In this document: positions 14,770 to 23,637 of the stretch, piece by piece
Layout: the number at the start of each line of letters is the position of its first letter
Position numbering within the stretch: the first letter of the stretch is position 1
DNA from: Pseudomonadota bacterium
GTDB lineage: Bacteria; Desulfobacterota; Syntrophia; Syntrophales; UBA5619
NCBI GenBank assembly: GCA_018827585.1
Contig: JAHJXP010000008.1
Location: 1 to 55,872, forward strand
DNA: 55,872 bases
Reading direction: 5' to 3'
Program-made: the position numbers and the translations under genes
Notes under the pieces: model-generated
Seen by the model: the letters and a program-made list of their open reading frames with translations, nothing else
Told to the model about the DNA's origin: nothing
The model's database searches: none

Positions 14770-15550
14770 ATGGAAATCAGGGTGTTGGGTTGCCATGGTT
14801 CACAGATCGCCGGATACGGCCTTACGGGTTTTCTGATCGACTCGAAGACCCTGCTCGATGCCGGAGCGGTGACGTCGGCCCTGACACTCGAAGAGCAGGC
14901 CGGTGTTGAGAATATCCTGCTCACCCACGCCCATCTGGATCACATCCGGGAGCTTGCCTCCCTGGTTGACAATATCGGCTATTTCAACCGGGACCATCCG
15001 CTGACGGTCGTCGCCCCCCCCCTTTGTGATCGAGATGCTCAGGAAGCACATCTTCAACGGCGTCATCTGGCCCGATTTTTCCGTCATCCCCAGTGCAAAG
15101 AAGCCGGCTATGCGGTATCTCGCCATCCGACCGGGCGAAAAGCTGCAAATCGGCCGACTCAGCGCCACCGCCATCCCGGTCAATCACAAGGTGGAGACGG
15201 TCGCCTATGTAGTGGAAACGGGGGATGAAGGCGGCAAGGTCGCCGCAGTCTTTGTCGGGGACACCGGACCGACGGACGAGATCTGGCGGGTGGCGGGGCG
15301 GGTGGACGGCATCCGGGCCATTTTTATCGAGACCTCGCTGCCGGAAGAGATGAGGGACGTAGCCGAACTGAGCGGCCACCTGACCCCTGCGGGTCTCGCC
15401 GGTGAACTGGATAAACTGGGGCCGTTTCCCCACGGGATCTACCTCTACCACATGAAAGTCCAGTATCGCGAGGAGATAAGGCGCGAGATCGACCGGTTGG
15501 GCATCCCCAATATTCACATCCTGCAAGACGGTCAGGTGATCCGGATCTGA
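14770..15550 (+). pseudogene. class II cyclic-nucleotide phosphodiesterase-like MBL-fold protein, frameshifted
   Basis: The first frame (14770-15022) encodes MEIRVLGCHGS and the metallo-beta-lactamase motif THAHLDH; the protein then continues in another frame from 15023 to 15550, with IPVNHKVETVAYVVE, VFVGDTGPTDEIW and HLYHMKVQY-type sequence. Removing one C from a run of nine C (15014-15022) restores a 259-residue protein of the family that hydrolyses 3',5'-cyclic nucleotides. Either the gene is inactive, or the run is a sequencing error or a slippage switch. It precedes folC by 31 bp. The substrate is an inference from fold and the HxHxDH motif. Confidence 0.75.
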
Positions 15551-15581
15551 GCCCGTCGTGACTCTCAAGGCACAATCAACC

Positions 15582-16853
15582 ATGACCTACCGGGATACAC
15601 TCAAATATCTCTCCAGTCTCAACAGAATGGGCATCCGCCTCGGGCTTGATCCGATCCGCTCCCTGCTGGAGCGGCTTGACAATCCCCAGAACAGCTTTCC
15701 TTCGGTGCTGATCGCCGGGACAAACGGCAAGGGGTCGGTGGCGGCGATGACGGCCGCAATCCTCTCCGCCGGCGGATTCAGAACCGGACTTTACACCTCT
15801 CCGGACCTGATCGATTTCCGGGAACGGATCCGGATCGACGGGAGGATGATCGGCCGCAGGGAAGTGTGCATCTGTGCGGAACAGGTAAAAGGGCAAATCA
15901 GTGAGGACATGAGCTATTTCGAATTTCTGACCGCGATGGCCTTCCTCCACTTTCGGCGGCGGCAGGTGGATATCGCCGTTCTGGAGATCGGAATGGGGGG
16001 GAGATTGGACGCCACCAATGTCGTCTCTCCCCTCGTCTCGATCATCACCAACATCTCCCTTGACCACCGGGAGTATCTCGGAGGCACGCTGGCCGAGATC
16101 GCCCGGGAAAAAGGGGGGATCATCAGGGAAAGAGGGATCTGCCTGACCGCGGCCCGGCAGAAACTGGTCATAGAAACCCTGGCGGCAATCTGCCGGGAAC
16201 GAGGGGCTGCGCTCTACAGGTTGGGGAAGGATATCCGCACGACGATCCACCGGGACGGGACATTTTCCTACCGAGGCATCGGGCAACGTCATGAGCGCCT
16301 TATCTGCCCGCTCGCGGGGAGGCATCAGTTCAAAAATGCCGCTCTGGCGCTGGGCGCCGTCGAGCTGCTTGGAGACGCCGGTTACTCCGTGCCGGGGCGG
16401 GCCATTTCCGAAGGCCTGAAGCGGACGCGCTGGGAAGGACGTCTGGAGGTCCTCCGGCGTGCGCCGCTGCTGCTTGTGGATGGCGCCCATAATCCGGCGG
16501 GGGTGGCCGTCCTCTGCCGGGCGTTGGAAAGAGATTTTCCCCGCCGCCGGTTGTTTCTGATCTTCGGCGTCATGGGCGATAAGGACTACCTGAGGATGGC
16601 CAAGAGGCTCTTCCCCCTGGCCGACAGGGTGTTTCTTACCTGTCCGTACAGCGAACGGGTCCTCCCCCCCGCTGCCCTGCTGCCGGCGGCCAGGCGTTTC
16701 CATCCGGCAGTCGAAGTCGTCGAAAACCCCGGCGACGCCCTGCAGCGCGCCCTATCGCTGGCCGGAAAAGAGGACCTCGTCTGCGCCGCCGGCTCCCTGT
16801 ATCTGGTGGGAGAAATTAAAAAAAGCCATGGGGCAATGATCGACGATGAATGA
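15582..16853 (+). CDS. folC: Bifunctional folylpolyglutamate synthase/dihydrofolate synthase
   Basis: FolC joins glutamate to dihydropteroate and to folates in the cytoplasm. Marks of the Mur-ligase-like family: the P-loop VLIAGTNGKGSVAAM, then TGLYTSPDLIDFRERIRIDG, LEIGMGGRLDATNVV, the NISLDHREYLGGTLAEIAREK stretch and DGAHNPAGV in the C-terminal domain. About 423 residues. I favour the ATG at 15582 (TYRDTLKYLSSL) over a GTG eight codons upstream, which has no ribosome-binding site. It ends three bases before lptD. Confidence 0.93.
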   Translation: MTYRDTLKYLSSLNRMGIRLGLDPIRSLLERLDNPQNSFPSVLIAGTNGKGSVAAMTAAILSAGGFRTGLYTSPDLIDFRERIRIDGRMIGRREVCICAEQVKGQISEDMSYFEFLTAMAFLHFRRRQVDIAVLEIGMGGRLDATNVVSPLVSIITNISLDHREYLGGTLAEIAREKGGIIRERGICLTAARQKLVIETLAAICRERGAALYRLGKDIRTTIHRDGTFSYRGIGQRHERLICPLAGRHQFKNAALALGAVELLGDAGYSVPGRAISEGLKRTRWEGRLEVLRRAPLLLVDGAHNPAGVAVLCRALERDFPRRRLFLIFGVMGDKDYLRMAKRLFPLADRVFLTCPYSERVLPPAALLPAARRFHPAVEVVENPGDALQRALSLAGKEDLVCAAGSLYLVGEIKKSHGAMIDDE

Positions 16854-16856
16854 TCT

Positions 16857-19085
16857 ATGAGGTGCGGAAAGTTGCAAAGACTCAGAAGGGCCTTTCCTTT
16901 AGCGATCCTGCTTTTGACCTGCACGGCGGTTTCCCCTCTCTGGGCCCTGCAGACTGATTTTCGCGGGGGGCCGGTCACCATCGAGGCGGACAGCATTGCC
17001 TATGAAGGCGATACAGACATTTTCAGGGCGCGGGGAAAGGTGCTGATTGTTTTTACCGGGGGGGTTCTGAAGGCCGACGTTGTCACCCTGAACCGCTCTA
17101 CGAACGAGGCCCTCGCCGAGGGGGATGTCCTTCTCCGGAGCGATCAGGATGTGCTTGAGGGCGAAAGGGCGTTCTTCGACATCGCGGCTAAGACCGGATG
17201 GGTTGAGGCGGGGAAGATGTTCATCGCCCGGAACCATTTCTACATTCGGGGGGAAAGGATCGAGAAGAAGGGGGAGGCGACCTACCGGATAGAAAACGCC
17301 ACGGTGACCAGCTGCGACGGGGATAAGCCCGACTGGCGCCTGGCGGGGCGGGAGCTGGAACTGACCGTCGACGGCTACGGGACCCTCAAGGACGGCCGTT
17401 TTCTGGTCCGGGATTTGCCCCTCCTCTACTTGCCCTATTTCATCTTTCCCGCCAAGACGACGCGCCAAACCGGCCTGCTGTTCCCCCGCTTTTCCTATTC
17501 CCGCGACAAGAACGGTCTGGACGTCGAGCTGCCCTTCTACTGGGCCATTTCCGGCAGCGCCGACGCAACCTTCTACCAGCGCTACCTGGAGAAGCGCGGC
17601 TTCAAGGAGGGCGTGGAGCTCCGTTATTTTCCGAGTGAGGAGTCGTTTGGCGTCTTTTACGGCGATTTTATCAACGACCGTCTGCGGATCACCGAAACCG
17701 CCGGGGTCATGAGCCGCGACTGGCAGGAAGACCGGAACCGCTGGTCCTATTATCTCAACCAGGAAACGGTCCTCGCCCCCGGTTTCTCAATCCGGAGCGA
17801 CATCCGCCGGGTTTCGGACCGCTGGTATTTCCGGGACTTTTCCTCATTCAATTATTACATGGACCACTATTCCCAGAATCCCGATGAGCGGTTCCGGCGC
17901 GTCTCCTTTCTGGGGGACGGATCCCTCGGGTCGCTGGACTCCACGGTCCGGATGGTCAAGGACTGGCCCTTCTATAATTTTACTGCCCTTGCCCGTTACA
18001 CCGACGATTTTTCCTCCGCCGGCAATAAAGCCACCCTCCAGAAATATCCGGAGGCGATCCTGACGGGGTTCAGGCGCCCGCTCTTCGATACGCCGCTGCA
18101 GATGGAATTTACCGCCGGATACGATCACTATTACCGTCAGGAGGGACAGAGGGGTCATCTCTGGGAGCTGAACCCGACCCTCTATCTGCCGCCGCTCGAC
18201 CTGGGCCCCTATGCCCGGGTGGCGCCTTGGGCCGGATTCCGGGGGAGCGCTTGGGAACGGACCGATTCCGGGACGGATGCCGGCGACAAGCACGGCTATC
18301 GCCAGGTATTTCCGTTCGGCGCCTCCCTCTCTACCGAAATCGCCAGGGTTTTCGTTGTCGGGAGCCCCGAGAAGGTCGGGGTGGAAAAGATCAGACACGC
18401 GATCAGGCCGGAGATCTTTTATAACTACAACTATGTCCCCGACAACGCCTCTCAGGAACGGGGCCCCGACTTCCTGGCGAGGTATGGGTTCCAGAACAGC
18501 CTGACCTACGCACTCACCAATACGATCGTCTTCCGAAAGAGAGGAGCGGACGGAAAGATCAGCTACCAACAGATGATGCGCCTCATGCTGGCTCAGACTT
18601 ACGACATCCGGGAGAGCAGCAGGGAGGTCACCGGTGTCGGCAGCGACATCCGTCGTCCCTTGAGCGATGTCACCGTGGAACTCGATCTGACACCGATCCC
18701 GAATTTCTCTCTGGCGGCGCGAAACCTCTATAGTGTGAATTACAGCGCCTGGCAAGCGAGCAATTATGATCTGACCGTTTACGACAACAGGGGGGATCAC
18801 CTCTCCTTGGGGTACCGCAATACGCAGTCGCTGGGGTACAACTATAAACAGACTGTCTTGGAGGAGCTTAATCTCTATCTGAAGGCATCCGTGACCTCAT
18901 CGCTGGATGCGATCTATATCCTGAGGAAAAATCTGCTGGACCGCAAGACCATCGAATCCACATACGGGATCAAATACAGAAAGCAGTGCTGGAACGTCGA
19001 GCTGAACATGACCGAGCGGGAGGACGACCGGACGATGATGGTCGTTTTTTCGCTCTACGGGTTAGGAAAGGTGGGCGTGTGGTAG
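16857..19085 (+). CDS. lptD: LPS-assembly protein LptD (OstA/Imp)
   Basis: 742 residues. A signal peptide (basic start, hydrophobic FPLAILLLTCTAV, likely cut after LWA near residue 30) is followed by the periplasmic OstA/LptA-like domain (VTIEADSIAYEGDTDIFRARGKV...LKADVVTLN..TNEALAEGDV) and a C-terminal 26-strand barrel whose alternating strands and repeated Y/F-rich segments are obvious. LptD puts LPS into the outer leaflet of the outer membrane with LptE. There are only two cysteines after the signal peptide (near TSCDGDKP and KQCWNVEL), fewer than E. coli, so the disulfide scheme should be simpler. The presence of lptD says the cell has an LPS outer membrane. Confidence 0.93.
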   Translation: MRCGKLQRLRRAFPLAILLLTCTAVSPLWALQTDFRGGPVTIEADSIAYEGDTDIFRARGKVLIVFTGGVLKADVVTLNRSTNEALAEGDVLLRSDQDVLEGERAFFDIAAKTGWVEAGKMFIARNHFYIRGERIEKKGEATYRIENATVTSCDGDKPDWRLAGRELELTVDGYGTLKDGRFLVRDLPLLYLPYFIFPAKTTRQTGLLFPRFSYSRDKNGLDVELPFYWAISGSADATFYQRYLEKRGFKEGVELRYFPSEESFGVFYGDFINDRLRITETAGVMSRDWQEDRNRWSYYLNQETVLAPGFSIRSDIRRVSDRWYFRDFSSFNYYMDHYSQNPDERFRRVSFLGDGSLGSLDSTVRMVKDWPFYNFTALARYTDDFSSAGNKATLQKYPEAILTGFRRPLFDTPLQMEFTAGYDHYYRQEGQRGHLWELNPTLYLPPLDLGPYARVAPWAGFRGSAWERTDSGTDAGDKHGYRQVFPFGASLSTEIARVFVVGSPEKVGVEKIRHAIRPEIFYNYNYVPDNASQERGPDFLARYGFQNSLTYALTNTIVFRKRGADGKISYQQMMRLMLAQTYDIRESSREVTGVGSDIRRPLSDVTVELDLTPIPNFSLAARNLYSVNYSAWQASNYDLTVYDNRGDHLSLGYRNTQSLGYNYKQTVLEELNLYLKASVTSSLDAIYILRKNLLDRKTIESTYGIKYRKQCWNVELNMTEREDDRTMMVVFSLYGLGKVGVW

Positions 19086-19134
19086 CCGCTGGGGGGAGAG
19101 GCTTATCCCTTTTCAATTATTTGCAGGTTTTCCC

Positions 19135-19163
19135 TTGACAAAGAGGGCAAAGTTGCGTATCTA
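19135..19163 (+). promoter_or_regulatory. strong sigma-70-like promoter of the rplM-rpsI operon
   Basis: A perfect TTGACA and TATCTA separated by 17 bp, 36 bp before the rplM start, in a gap between lptD and rplM. The leader is short (about 29 bases) and has little room for an autoregulatory hairpin. Confidence 0.85.
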
Positions 19164-19198
19164 CCGAAACTCAAATTCATGTGCACTTGGTGACAACG

Positions 19199-19627
19199 AT
19201 GAAAACCTACCAGGCAAAAAAGGAAGATGTCACCCGCGACTGGGTTCTCGTGGATGCAGAGAACAGGGTCCTGGGGAGGCTTGCCAGCGGGATCGCCCAT
19301 CGGCTGCGGGGCAAGCACAAGGCCATTTTCGCCCCCTATATCGATACGGGCGATTTCGTGATCGTGGTCAACGCCGAAAAGATCAGCCTTACCGGCAAGA
19401 AAACGACGGACAAGGTCTATTACCATCACACCGGCTATCCGGGGGGGATAAAGTCCATCACGGCGGGAAAGATGCTCCGAGAGAAGCCGGAAGAGCTGCT
19501 GCGCTCGGCCGTCAAGGGGATGCTCCCCAAGAATACGCTGGGAAGGGCCATGCTCAAGAAGCTGAAGATCTATGCCGGGAGCGACCATCCGCACGAGGCG
19601 CAGTGCCCGAGCATTCTTGAGCTGTAA
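19199..19627 (+). CDS. rplM: 50S ribosomal protein L13 (uL13)
   Basis: A 142-residue L13, an early 50S assembly protein. From ATG 19199 it reads MKTYQAKKEDVTRDWVLVDA, the family start; an upstream in-frame ATG six codons earlier is not conserved. GRLASGIAHRLRGKHKAIFAP, DTGDFVIVVNAEKI and the C-terminal GMLPKNTLGRAMLKKLKIY...HPHEAQ are diagnostic. It forms an operon with rpsI. Confidence 0.96.
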   Translation: MKTYQAKKEDVTRDWVLVDAENRVLGRLASGIAHRLRGKHKAIFAPYIDTGDFVIVVNAEKISLTGKKTTDKVYYHHTGYPGGIKSITAGKMLREKPEELLRSAVKGMLPKNTLGRAMLKKLKIYAGSDHPHEAQCPSILEL

Positions 19628-19667
19628 TTTGTGATCCGGGGATGGATATCGGGATGTGGAGAGGGAT

Positions 19668-20060
19668 ATGACGGAAAAACGCTTTTACGCGACGGGAAAG
19701 AGAAAGAGCGCCATTGCCAGGGTCTACATGAAGGAAGGCACGGGCGTCCTGCAGGTGAACAAGAGGAGCTTTGACGATTACTTTCCGAGGGAAAGCCTGA
19801 AGATGCTCATTCAGCAGCCCCTGGAGACGACGGGGAAAAAGGGCCTCTTCGATCTCTATGTCAATGTGGGCGGGGGCGGCATAGCCGGCCAGGCGGGCGC
19901 CGTCAAACACGGCATCGCCAAGGCCCTGGTGGAATATGACGCGGAACTCAGGACGGCCCTGAAAAAAGCCGGTTTCCTGACCCGCGATTCCCGCATCAAG
20001 GAGAGAAAGAAATACGGACAGCCCGGGGCCAGGAAACGGTTCCAATTCTCAAAGAGATAG
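19668..20060 (+). CDS. rpsI: 30S ribosomal protein S9 (uS9)
   Basis: A 130-residue S9 whose C-terminal tail (KRFQFSKR) reaches the P-site tRNA. The start MTEKRFYATGKRKSAIARVY is standard; GAGAGGG just upstream fits the ATG at 19668 better than an upstream in-frame ATG. GGGGIAGQAGAVKHGIAKAL and the DSRIKERKKYGQPGARKRFQ end agree with the family. A terminator lies directly downstream. Confidence 0.97.
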   Translation: MTEKRFYATGKRKSAIARVYMKEGTGVLQVNKRSFDDYFPRESLKMLIQQPLETTGKKGLFDLYVNVGGGGIAGQAGAVKHGIAKALVEYDAELRTALKKAGFLTRDSRIKERKKYGQPGARKRFQFSKR

Positions 20061-20066
20061 ATCATG

Positions 20067-20093
20067 GGGAGGCGGCCGGCCTCCCTTTTTTTT
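20067..20093 (+). terminator. intrinsic terminator of rplM-rpsI
   Basis: GGGAGGC (20067-20073) and GCCTCCC (20079-20085) pair around a five-base loop, followed by eight T. It lies six bases after the rpsI stop. Confidence 0.93.
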
Positions 20094-20136
20094 GCCAAGC
20101 ATGACGCTCTCGCAACAAGCCGATTTTATCCTGTGT

Positions 20137-20208
20137 TGTCATTCCGTACTTGATACGGGATCCAGTGGATTCAAGTAGTTCCGGACTTCGGTTTTCACCG
20201 GAGTGACA
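20137..20208. repeat. REP-like inverted repeat (TGTCATTCC...GGAGTGACA)
   Basis: TGTCATTCCG at the left end and CGGAGTGACA at the right end are complementary apart from one G-T position; the text between includes GATACGGGATCCAGT and CCGGACTTCGGTTTTCACCGG. Elements of this look (a GTCATTCC...GGAATGAC palindrome carrying GGATCCAG) are widespread in the intergenic regions of deltaproteobacteria. It lies between the rpsI terminator and argC. The family assignment is from memory. Confidence 0.6.
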
Positions 20209-20299
20209 GGTTTGGGGAGGGGGCTTTTTACATAGTCTTCAGGCATGGGTTTACGGCTTTTTTTGTGGTTGTTCTTTTTGAGAGGTCAGGGGGAACGCG

Positions 20300-21337
20300 A
20301 TGATACGGGTGGGTGTTTACGGGGGGAGCGGATATACCGGGCAGGAACTGCTGCGATTGCTGGTCGGCCACCCGGAGGTGACGGTCGTGGCGGCCACCTC
20401 CCGGAGGTTTGCGGGGGTCCCGGTTGCGGAAGTCTATCCCGTCTTTTCGGGGCTCACGGATCTCGTTTATACAGACGCCTCGCCCGAGGAGGTCGCCGGG
20501 AAGGCCGATTTTATCTTTCTGGCCCTTCCCCATGGGGTCTCCATGGAATTTGCGCCCGTTTTTATCCGGGCCGGGCGAAAGGTCGTCGATCTCAGCGCGG
20601 ATTTCCGCCTCCGGGATGCGGCCCTGTATGAGGCATGGTACGGCCGGCACACTTCCCCCGAAACGCTCGGGGAGGCGGTCTACGGCCTGCCGGAGCTTTA
20701 CCGGGATCAGATCCGCAAGACCTGCCTGGTCGCCAATCCGGGCTGTTATCCGACCAGCATCATCCTGGGCCTGGCGCCCCTCCTGAACTCGCGGTGGATT
20801 GACCCCTCGTCCGTCATCGCCGACTCGAAGTCGGGCGTCAGCGGGGCGGGCCGGGAACCTCAGATCGCCTCCCTCTACTGCGAGGTGGCGGGCGGGTTCA
20901 AGGCCTACAAGGTCGGCGGGCACCGGCATACCCCGGAGATCGAACAGGAGCTCAGTCTGCTTGCAGAAAAGGAGGTCCGGATTTCCTTTACGCCGCACCT
21001 CCTGCCGGTGAAGCGGGGTATCCTGAGCACGATCTATGCGACGCTCGCGCGGGAGGCGACCGCCCAGGAGGCGACGGACCTGTATCGGGAGTTTTACCGG
21101 GAAGAGCCTTTTGTGCGGGTCTGCCGGAGCGGTCAGTTCCCCAACCTCTCCTCCGTCGTCGGGTCGAACTACTGCGATATCGGCGTGACCGTCGATAAGA
21201 GGACCGGGCGGATCGTCGTCGTCGCAGCGATCGACAACCTGATCAAGGGGGCTTCCGGTCAGGCGATACAGAACATGAATATCATGTCCGGTTTCCGGGA
21301 AGAGACGGGTCTGCCCCGTATCGCCCTTTTCCCCTGA
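20300..21337 (+). CDS. argC: N-acetyl-gamma-glutamyl-phosphate reductase
   Basis: ArgC carries out the NADPH-dependent third step of arginine synthesis. The 345-residue sequence has the Rossmann start GVYGGSGYTGQELLRLL, the catalytic cysteine in VANPGCYPTSIIL (about residue 149), SGVSGAGREP and the conserved VGGHRHTPEIEQEL histidine. CAGGGGG precedes the ATG. Other arg genes are not next to it; it is followed by cysS 16 bp later. Confidence 0.95.
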   Translation: MIRVGVYGGSGYTGQELLRLLVGHPEVTVVAATSRRFAGVPVAEVYPVFSGLTDLVYTDASPEEVAGKADFIFLALPHGVSMEFAPVFIRAGRKVVDLSADFRLRDAALYEAWYGRHTSPETLGEAVYGLPELYRDQIRKTCLVANPGCYPTSIILGLAPLLNSRWIDPSSVIADSKSGVSGAGREPQIASLYCEVAGGFKAYKVGGHRHTPEIEQELSLLAEKEVRISFTPHLLPVKRGILSTIYATLAREATAQEATDLYREFYREEPFVRVCRSGQFPNLSSVVGSNYCDIGVTVDKRTGRIVVVAAIDNLIKGASGQAIQNMNIMSGFREETGLPRIALFP

Positions 21338-21353
21338 AGGCCCGGGAGGAGCG

Positions 21354-22811
21354 ATGCCGCTGAGAATATTCAACACCCAGACCAGGAAAAAAGAGGAATT
21401 CCATCCCCTCAAGGAGGGGATGGCCGGCGTATACGTTTGCGGGATAACCGCGTACGACGTCTGCCATGTGGGGCACGCCCGTTCGGCGGTCGTCTTTGAT
21501 GTCATCACCCGGTACCTCCGCTACCGCGGTTGCGAGGTGACCTACGTAAAGAACTTCACCGATGTCGACGACAAGATCATCGAGAGGGCGCGCCGCGAGA
21601 AGGCCGGGATTGACGCGATCGCCGAGAGGTACATCCGCGAGCACGACGAGGATATGGAGGCCCTCGGCGTCGCCAGACCCACAGTCGCGCCCCGGGCGAC
21701 GGAGCATATCGACGGGATGATCCGCCTGATTGAGGTGCTCATCGCCAAAGGGCTGGCCTATGCGGCGGACGGAGATGTCTTCTACACGGTGGAGAAATTC
21801 CCGGAGTACGGGAAACTCTCCGGCCGGGGGCTCGAGGACATGCTGGCCGGCGCCCGCGTCGATGTCAACGAGAAAAAACGCAACCCCCTCGACTTCGCCC
21901 TCTGGAAGGCGAGCCGGGAAGGGGAACCGTGGTGGGAAAGCCCCTGGGGCAGGGGCAGGCCGGGATGGCACCTGGAGTGCTCCGTCATGAGCCAGCGGTA
22001 TCTGGGGGAGACCTTCGACATCCACGGCGGGGGCGAGGACCTGATCTTCCCCCACCACGAGAATGAAATCGCCCAGTCGGAAGGCGCCACCGGCAAGCCC
22101 CTCGCCCGCTACTGGGTCCACAACGGATTTGTGCGGGTGAACAGCGAAAAGATGTCGAAATCACTCGGCAACTTTTTTACCATCCGCGACATCCTCAGTC
22201 AGTTTCATCCCGAGGTCCTGCGGCTCTTCATGCTGCAGAGCCATTACCGGAGCCCAGTCGATTTTTCCGATGCCGCCCTAAGCGAGGCGAGGCAGGGGAT
22301 GTCCCGGTTCTATTCGACGCTCAAGACGCTCAAGGACCTCCCCGGCCCGGAGACGGATGCCTCCGCCGGTCTCGCGGAGGATCGCGAGCCGGCCGGGCAG
22401 ATCCAGGCGCTCCGGGAGCGCTTCCTCGAGGCGATGGACGACGATTTCAACACGGCCCGGGCGATCGGCCATCTCTTTGAGACCGTGCGTCTGATCAACG
22501 CCTCGCTGGCAGGGAAAAAGAGGGCCGTTTCTCGGGCCGTCCTCTCTCAGGCGGAGGAAACGATCCGGGAAATAGGCGCCGTGCTGGGTCTTTTCCGGGA
22601 GGAAGCCGACGCCTACCTGCGTCTGGACCGGGAGCGGGAGGCGGCGAAGCGGGGCCTGTCCGTCGAACGGATCGAGCGCCTTATTGCGGAGCGGCGCGCG
22701 GCGCGGGACGCGAAGGCCTGGCAGAGGGCCGACGAGATCCGGAAGGACCTGGCCTCTCAGGGGGTGATCCTCAGCGACACCCATACCGCCACGACCTGGG
22801 CCATCGCGTAG
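21354..22811 (+). CDS. cysS: Cysteine--tRNA ligase
   Basis: A 485-residue class I aminoacyl-tRNA synthetase. The HIGH box appears as CHVGHAR; KMSKS as SEKMSKSLGNFF. The zinc site that selects cysteine is shown by YVCGIT, LECSVMS and the FPHHENEIAQSE histidines. The C-terminal anticodon-binding region is normal (DFNTARAIGHLFE onward). A strong GGGAGGAG lies before the ATG. Confidence 0.97.
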   Translation: MPLRIFNTQTRKKEEFHPLKEGMAGVYVCGITAYDVCHVGHARSAVVFDVITRYLRYRGCEVTYVKNFTDVDDKIIERARREKAGIDAIAERYIREHDEDMEALGVARPTVAPRATEHIDGMIRLIEVLIAKGLAYAADGDVFYTVEKFPEYGKLSGRGLEDMLAGARVDVNEKKRNPLDFALWKASREGEPWWESPWGRGRPGWHLECSVMSQRYLGETFDIHGGGEDLIFPHHENEIAQSEGATGKPLARYWVHNGFVRVNSEKMSKSLGNFFTIRDILSQFHPEVLRLFMLQSHYRSPVDFSDAALSEARQGMSRFYSTLKTLKDLPGPETDASAGLAEDREPAGQIQALRERFLEAMDDDFNTARAIGHLFETVRLINASLAGKKRAVSRAVLSQAEETIREIGAVLGLFREEADAYLRLDREREAAKRGLSVERIERLIAERRAARDAKAWQRADEIRKDLASQGVILSDTHTATTWAIA

Positions 22812-22847
22812 CGTGGTTTGGGGAGGGGAAATACGAAGAAGGCCCTT

Positions 22848-23456
22848 ATGAATGCAGAGCGGATCATGATCCCTTCCGAAGAGGAGTGCCGGCAACTTGT
22901 CGTTGGGATGGGGATGATGGAACACATTGTCGCCCATTCGCTGCAGGTCTGCCGGGTTTCCCTCCTTCTGGCCGACCACCTGGAACATTCCAGCCTGAAT
23001 CGGGAGTTGATCCGGGCGGCGGCGCTGCTCCATGACATCACTAAGACGAGGAGTTTACGGACCCGGGAAGACCACGCCGAAACGGGGGCGCGCCTGGTTA
23101 TGGAGCTGGGTTATCCTGAGGTGGGCCGTATCGTCGGCCAGCATGTCCATCTGGAGAGCTGCTTCGCCTCCGCGACCCCCACGGAAGCCGAGATCGTCAA
23201 CTATGCCGACAAGCGGGTCCTCCACGAGAGGATCGTGCCGCTCAGCGAGCGCATGGGATACATCCTGGAGAAGTACGGCCGCACGCCGGAGCGAAAGCGG
23301 GAGCTTCTCCTTCTCTGGGAGAAAACGGAAGAGCTCGAGAAGCGGCTTTTCGACCGCCTCCCCTTTGCCCCCGGCGACATCGGCCGCCTGCTTGAAAAAA
23401 ACCGCGGTCAGCGCCCTAATTCTTCCTTGAGCAGCCCTGCCATAAGCCTTTCATAA
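22848..23456 (+). CDS. HD-domain hydrolase-like protein
   Basis: An HD-superfamily protein of about 202 residues. Metal ligands appear as MEHIVAHSLQV, ALLHDITKTR (the HD pair), EDHAETG and GQHVHLES, the order seen in TIGR00277-type proteins that act on nucleotides or RNA ends. The start is placed at ATG 22848 (GAAGG upstream); a TTG ten codons earlier lacks support. Its 3' end overlaps the remains of an SDR gene on the other strand by about 49 bp. The substrate is unknown. Confidence 0.75.
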   Translation: MNAERIMIPSEEECRQLVVGMGMMEHIVAHSLQVCRVSLLLADHLEHSSLNRELIRAAALLHDITKTRSLRTREDHAETGARLVMELGYPEVGRIVGQHVHLESCFASATPTEAEIVNYADKRVLHERIVPLSERMGYILEKYGRTPERKRELLLLWEKTEELEKRLFDRLPFAPGDIGRLLEKNRGQRPNSSLSSPAISLS

Positions 23457-23637
23457 AAGACCGGCGCGAATCTGTTTAGCCAATAGGTCAGTTTTCCTGC
23501 CGGGGATATAACGAGCAGGCGCCTTCGCGCGCGAATCTCCTGGAAAGGGAGGCCCCGATTCCACTGGCGGCGCCGGTGACCGCGACGACCTTGCCCGATA
23601 AGCCCGCCCTCTTCTGCACGGCCGCCTGATCGTTCAT
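23408..23637 (-). pseudogene. short-chain dehydrogenase/reductase remnant with an internal deletion
   Basis: The start (from 23637) encodes MNDQAAVQKRAGLSGKVV and the cofactor motif TGAASGIG, then FAREGAC. From about 23525 a different frame gives a typical SDR C-terminus: RLLVISPAGKLTYWLNRF then YERLMAGLLKEELGR and a stop at 23408. The central 180 or so residues, including the SYK active site, are absent, and the two pieces are out of frame. The ATG overlaps the stop of the upstream transporter (ATGA), so this was once a coupled operon partner. It cannot be a working enzyme. Confidence 0.75.
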
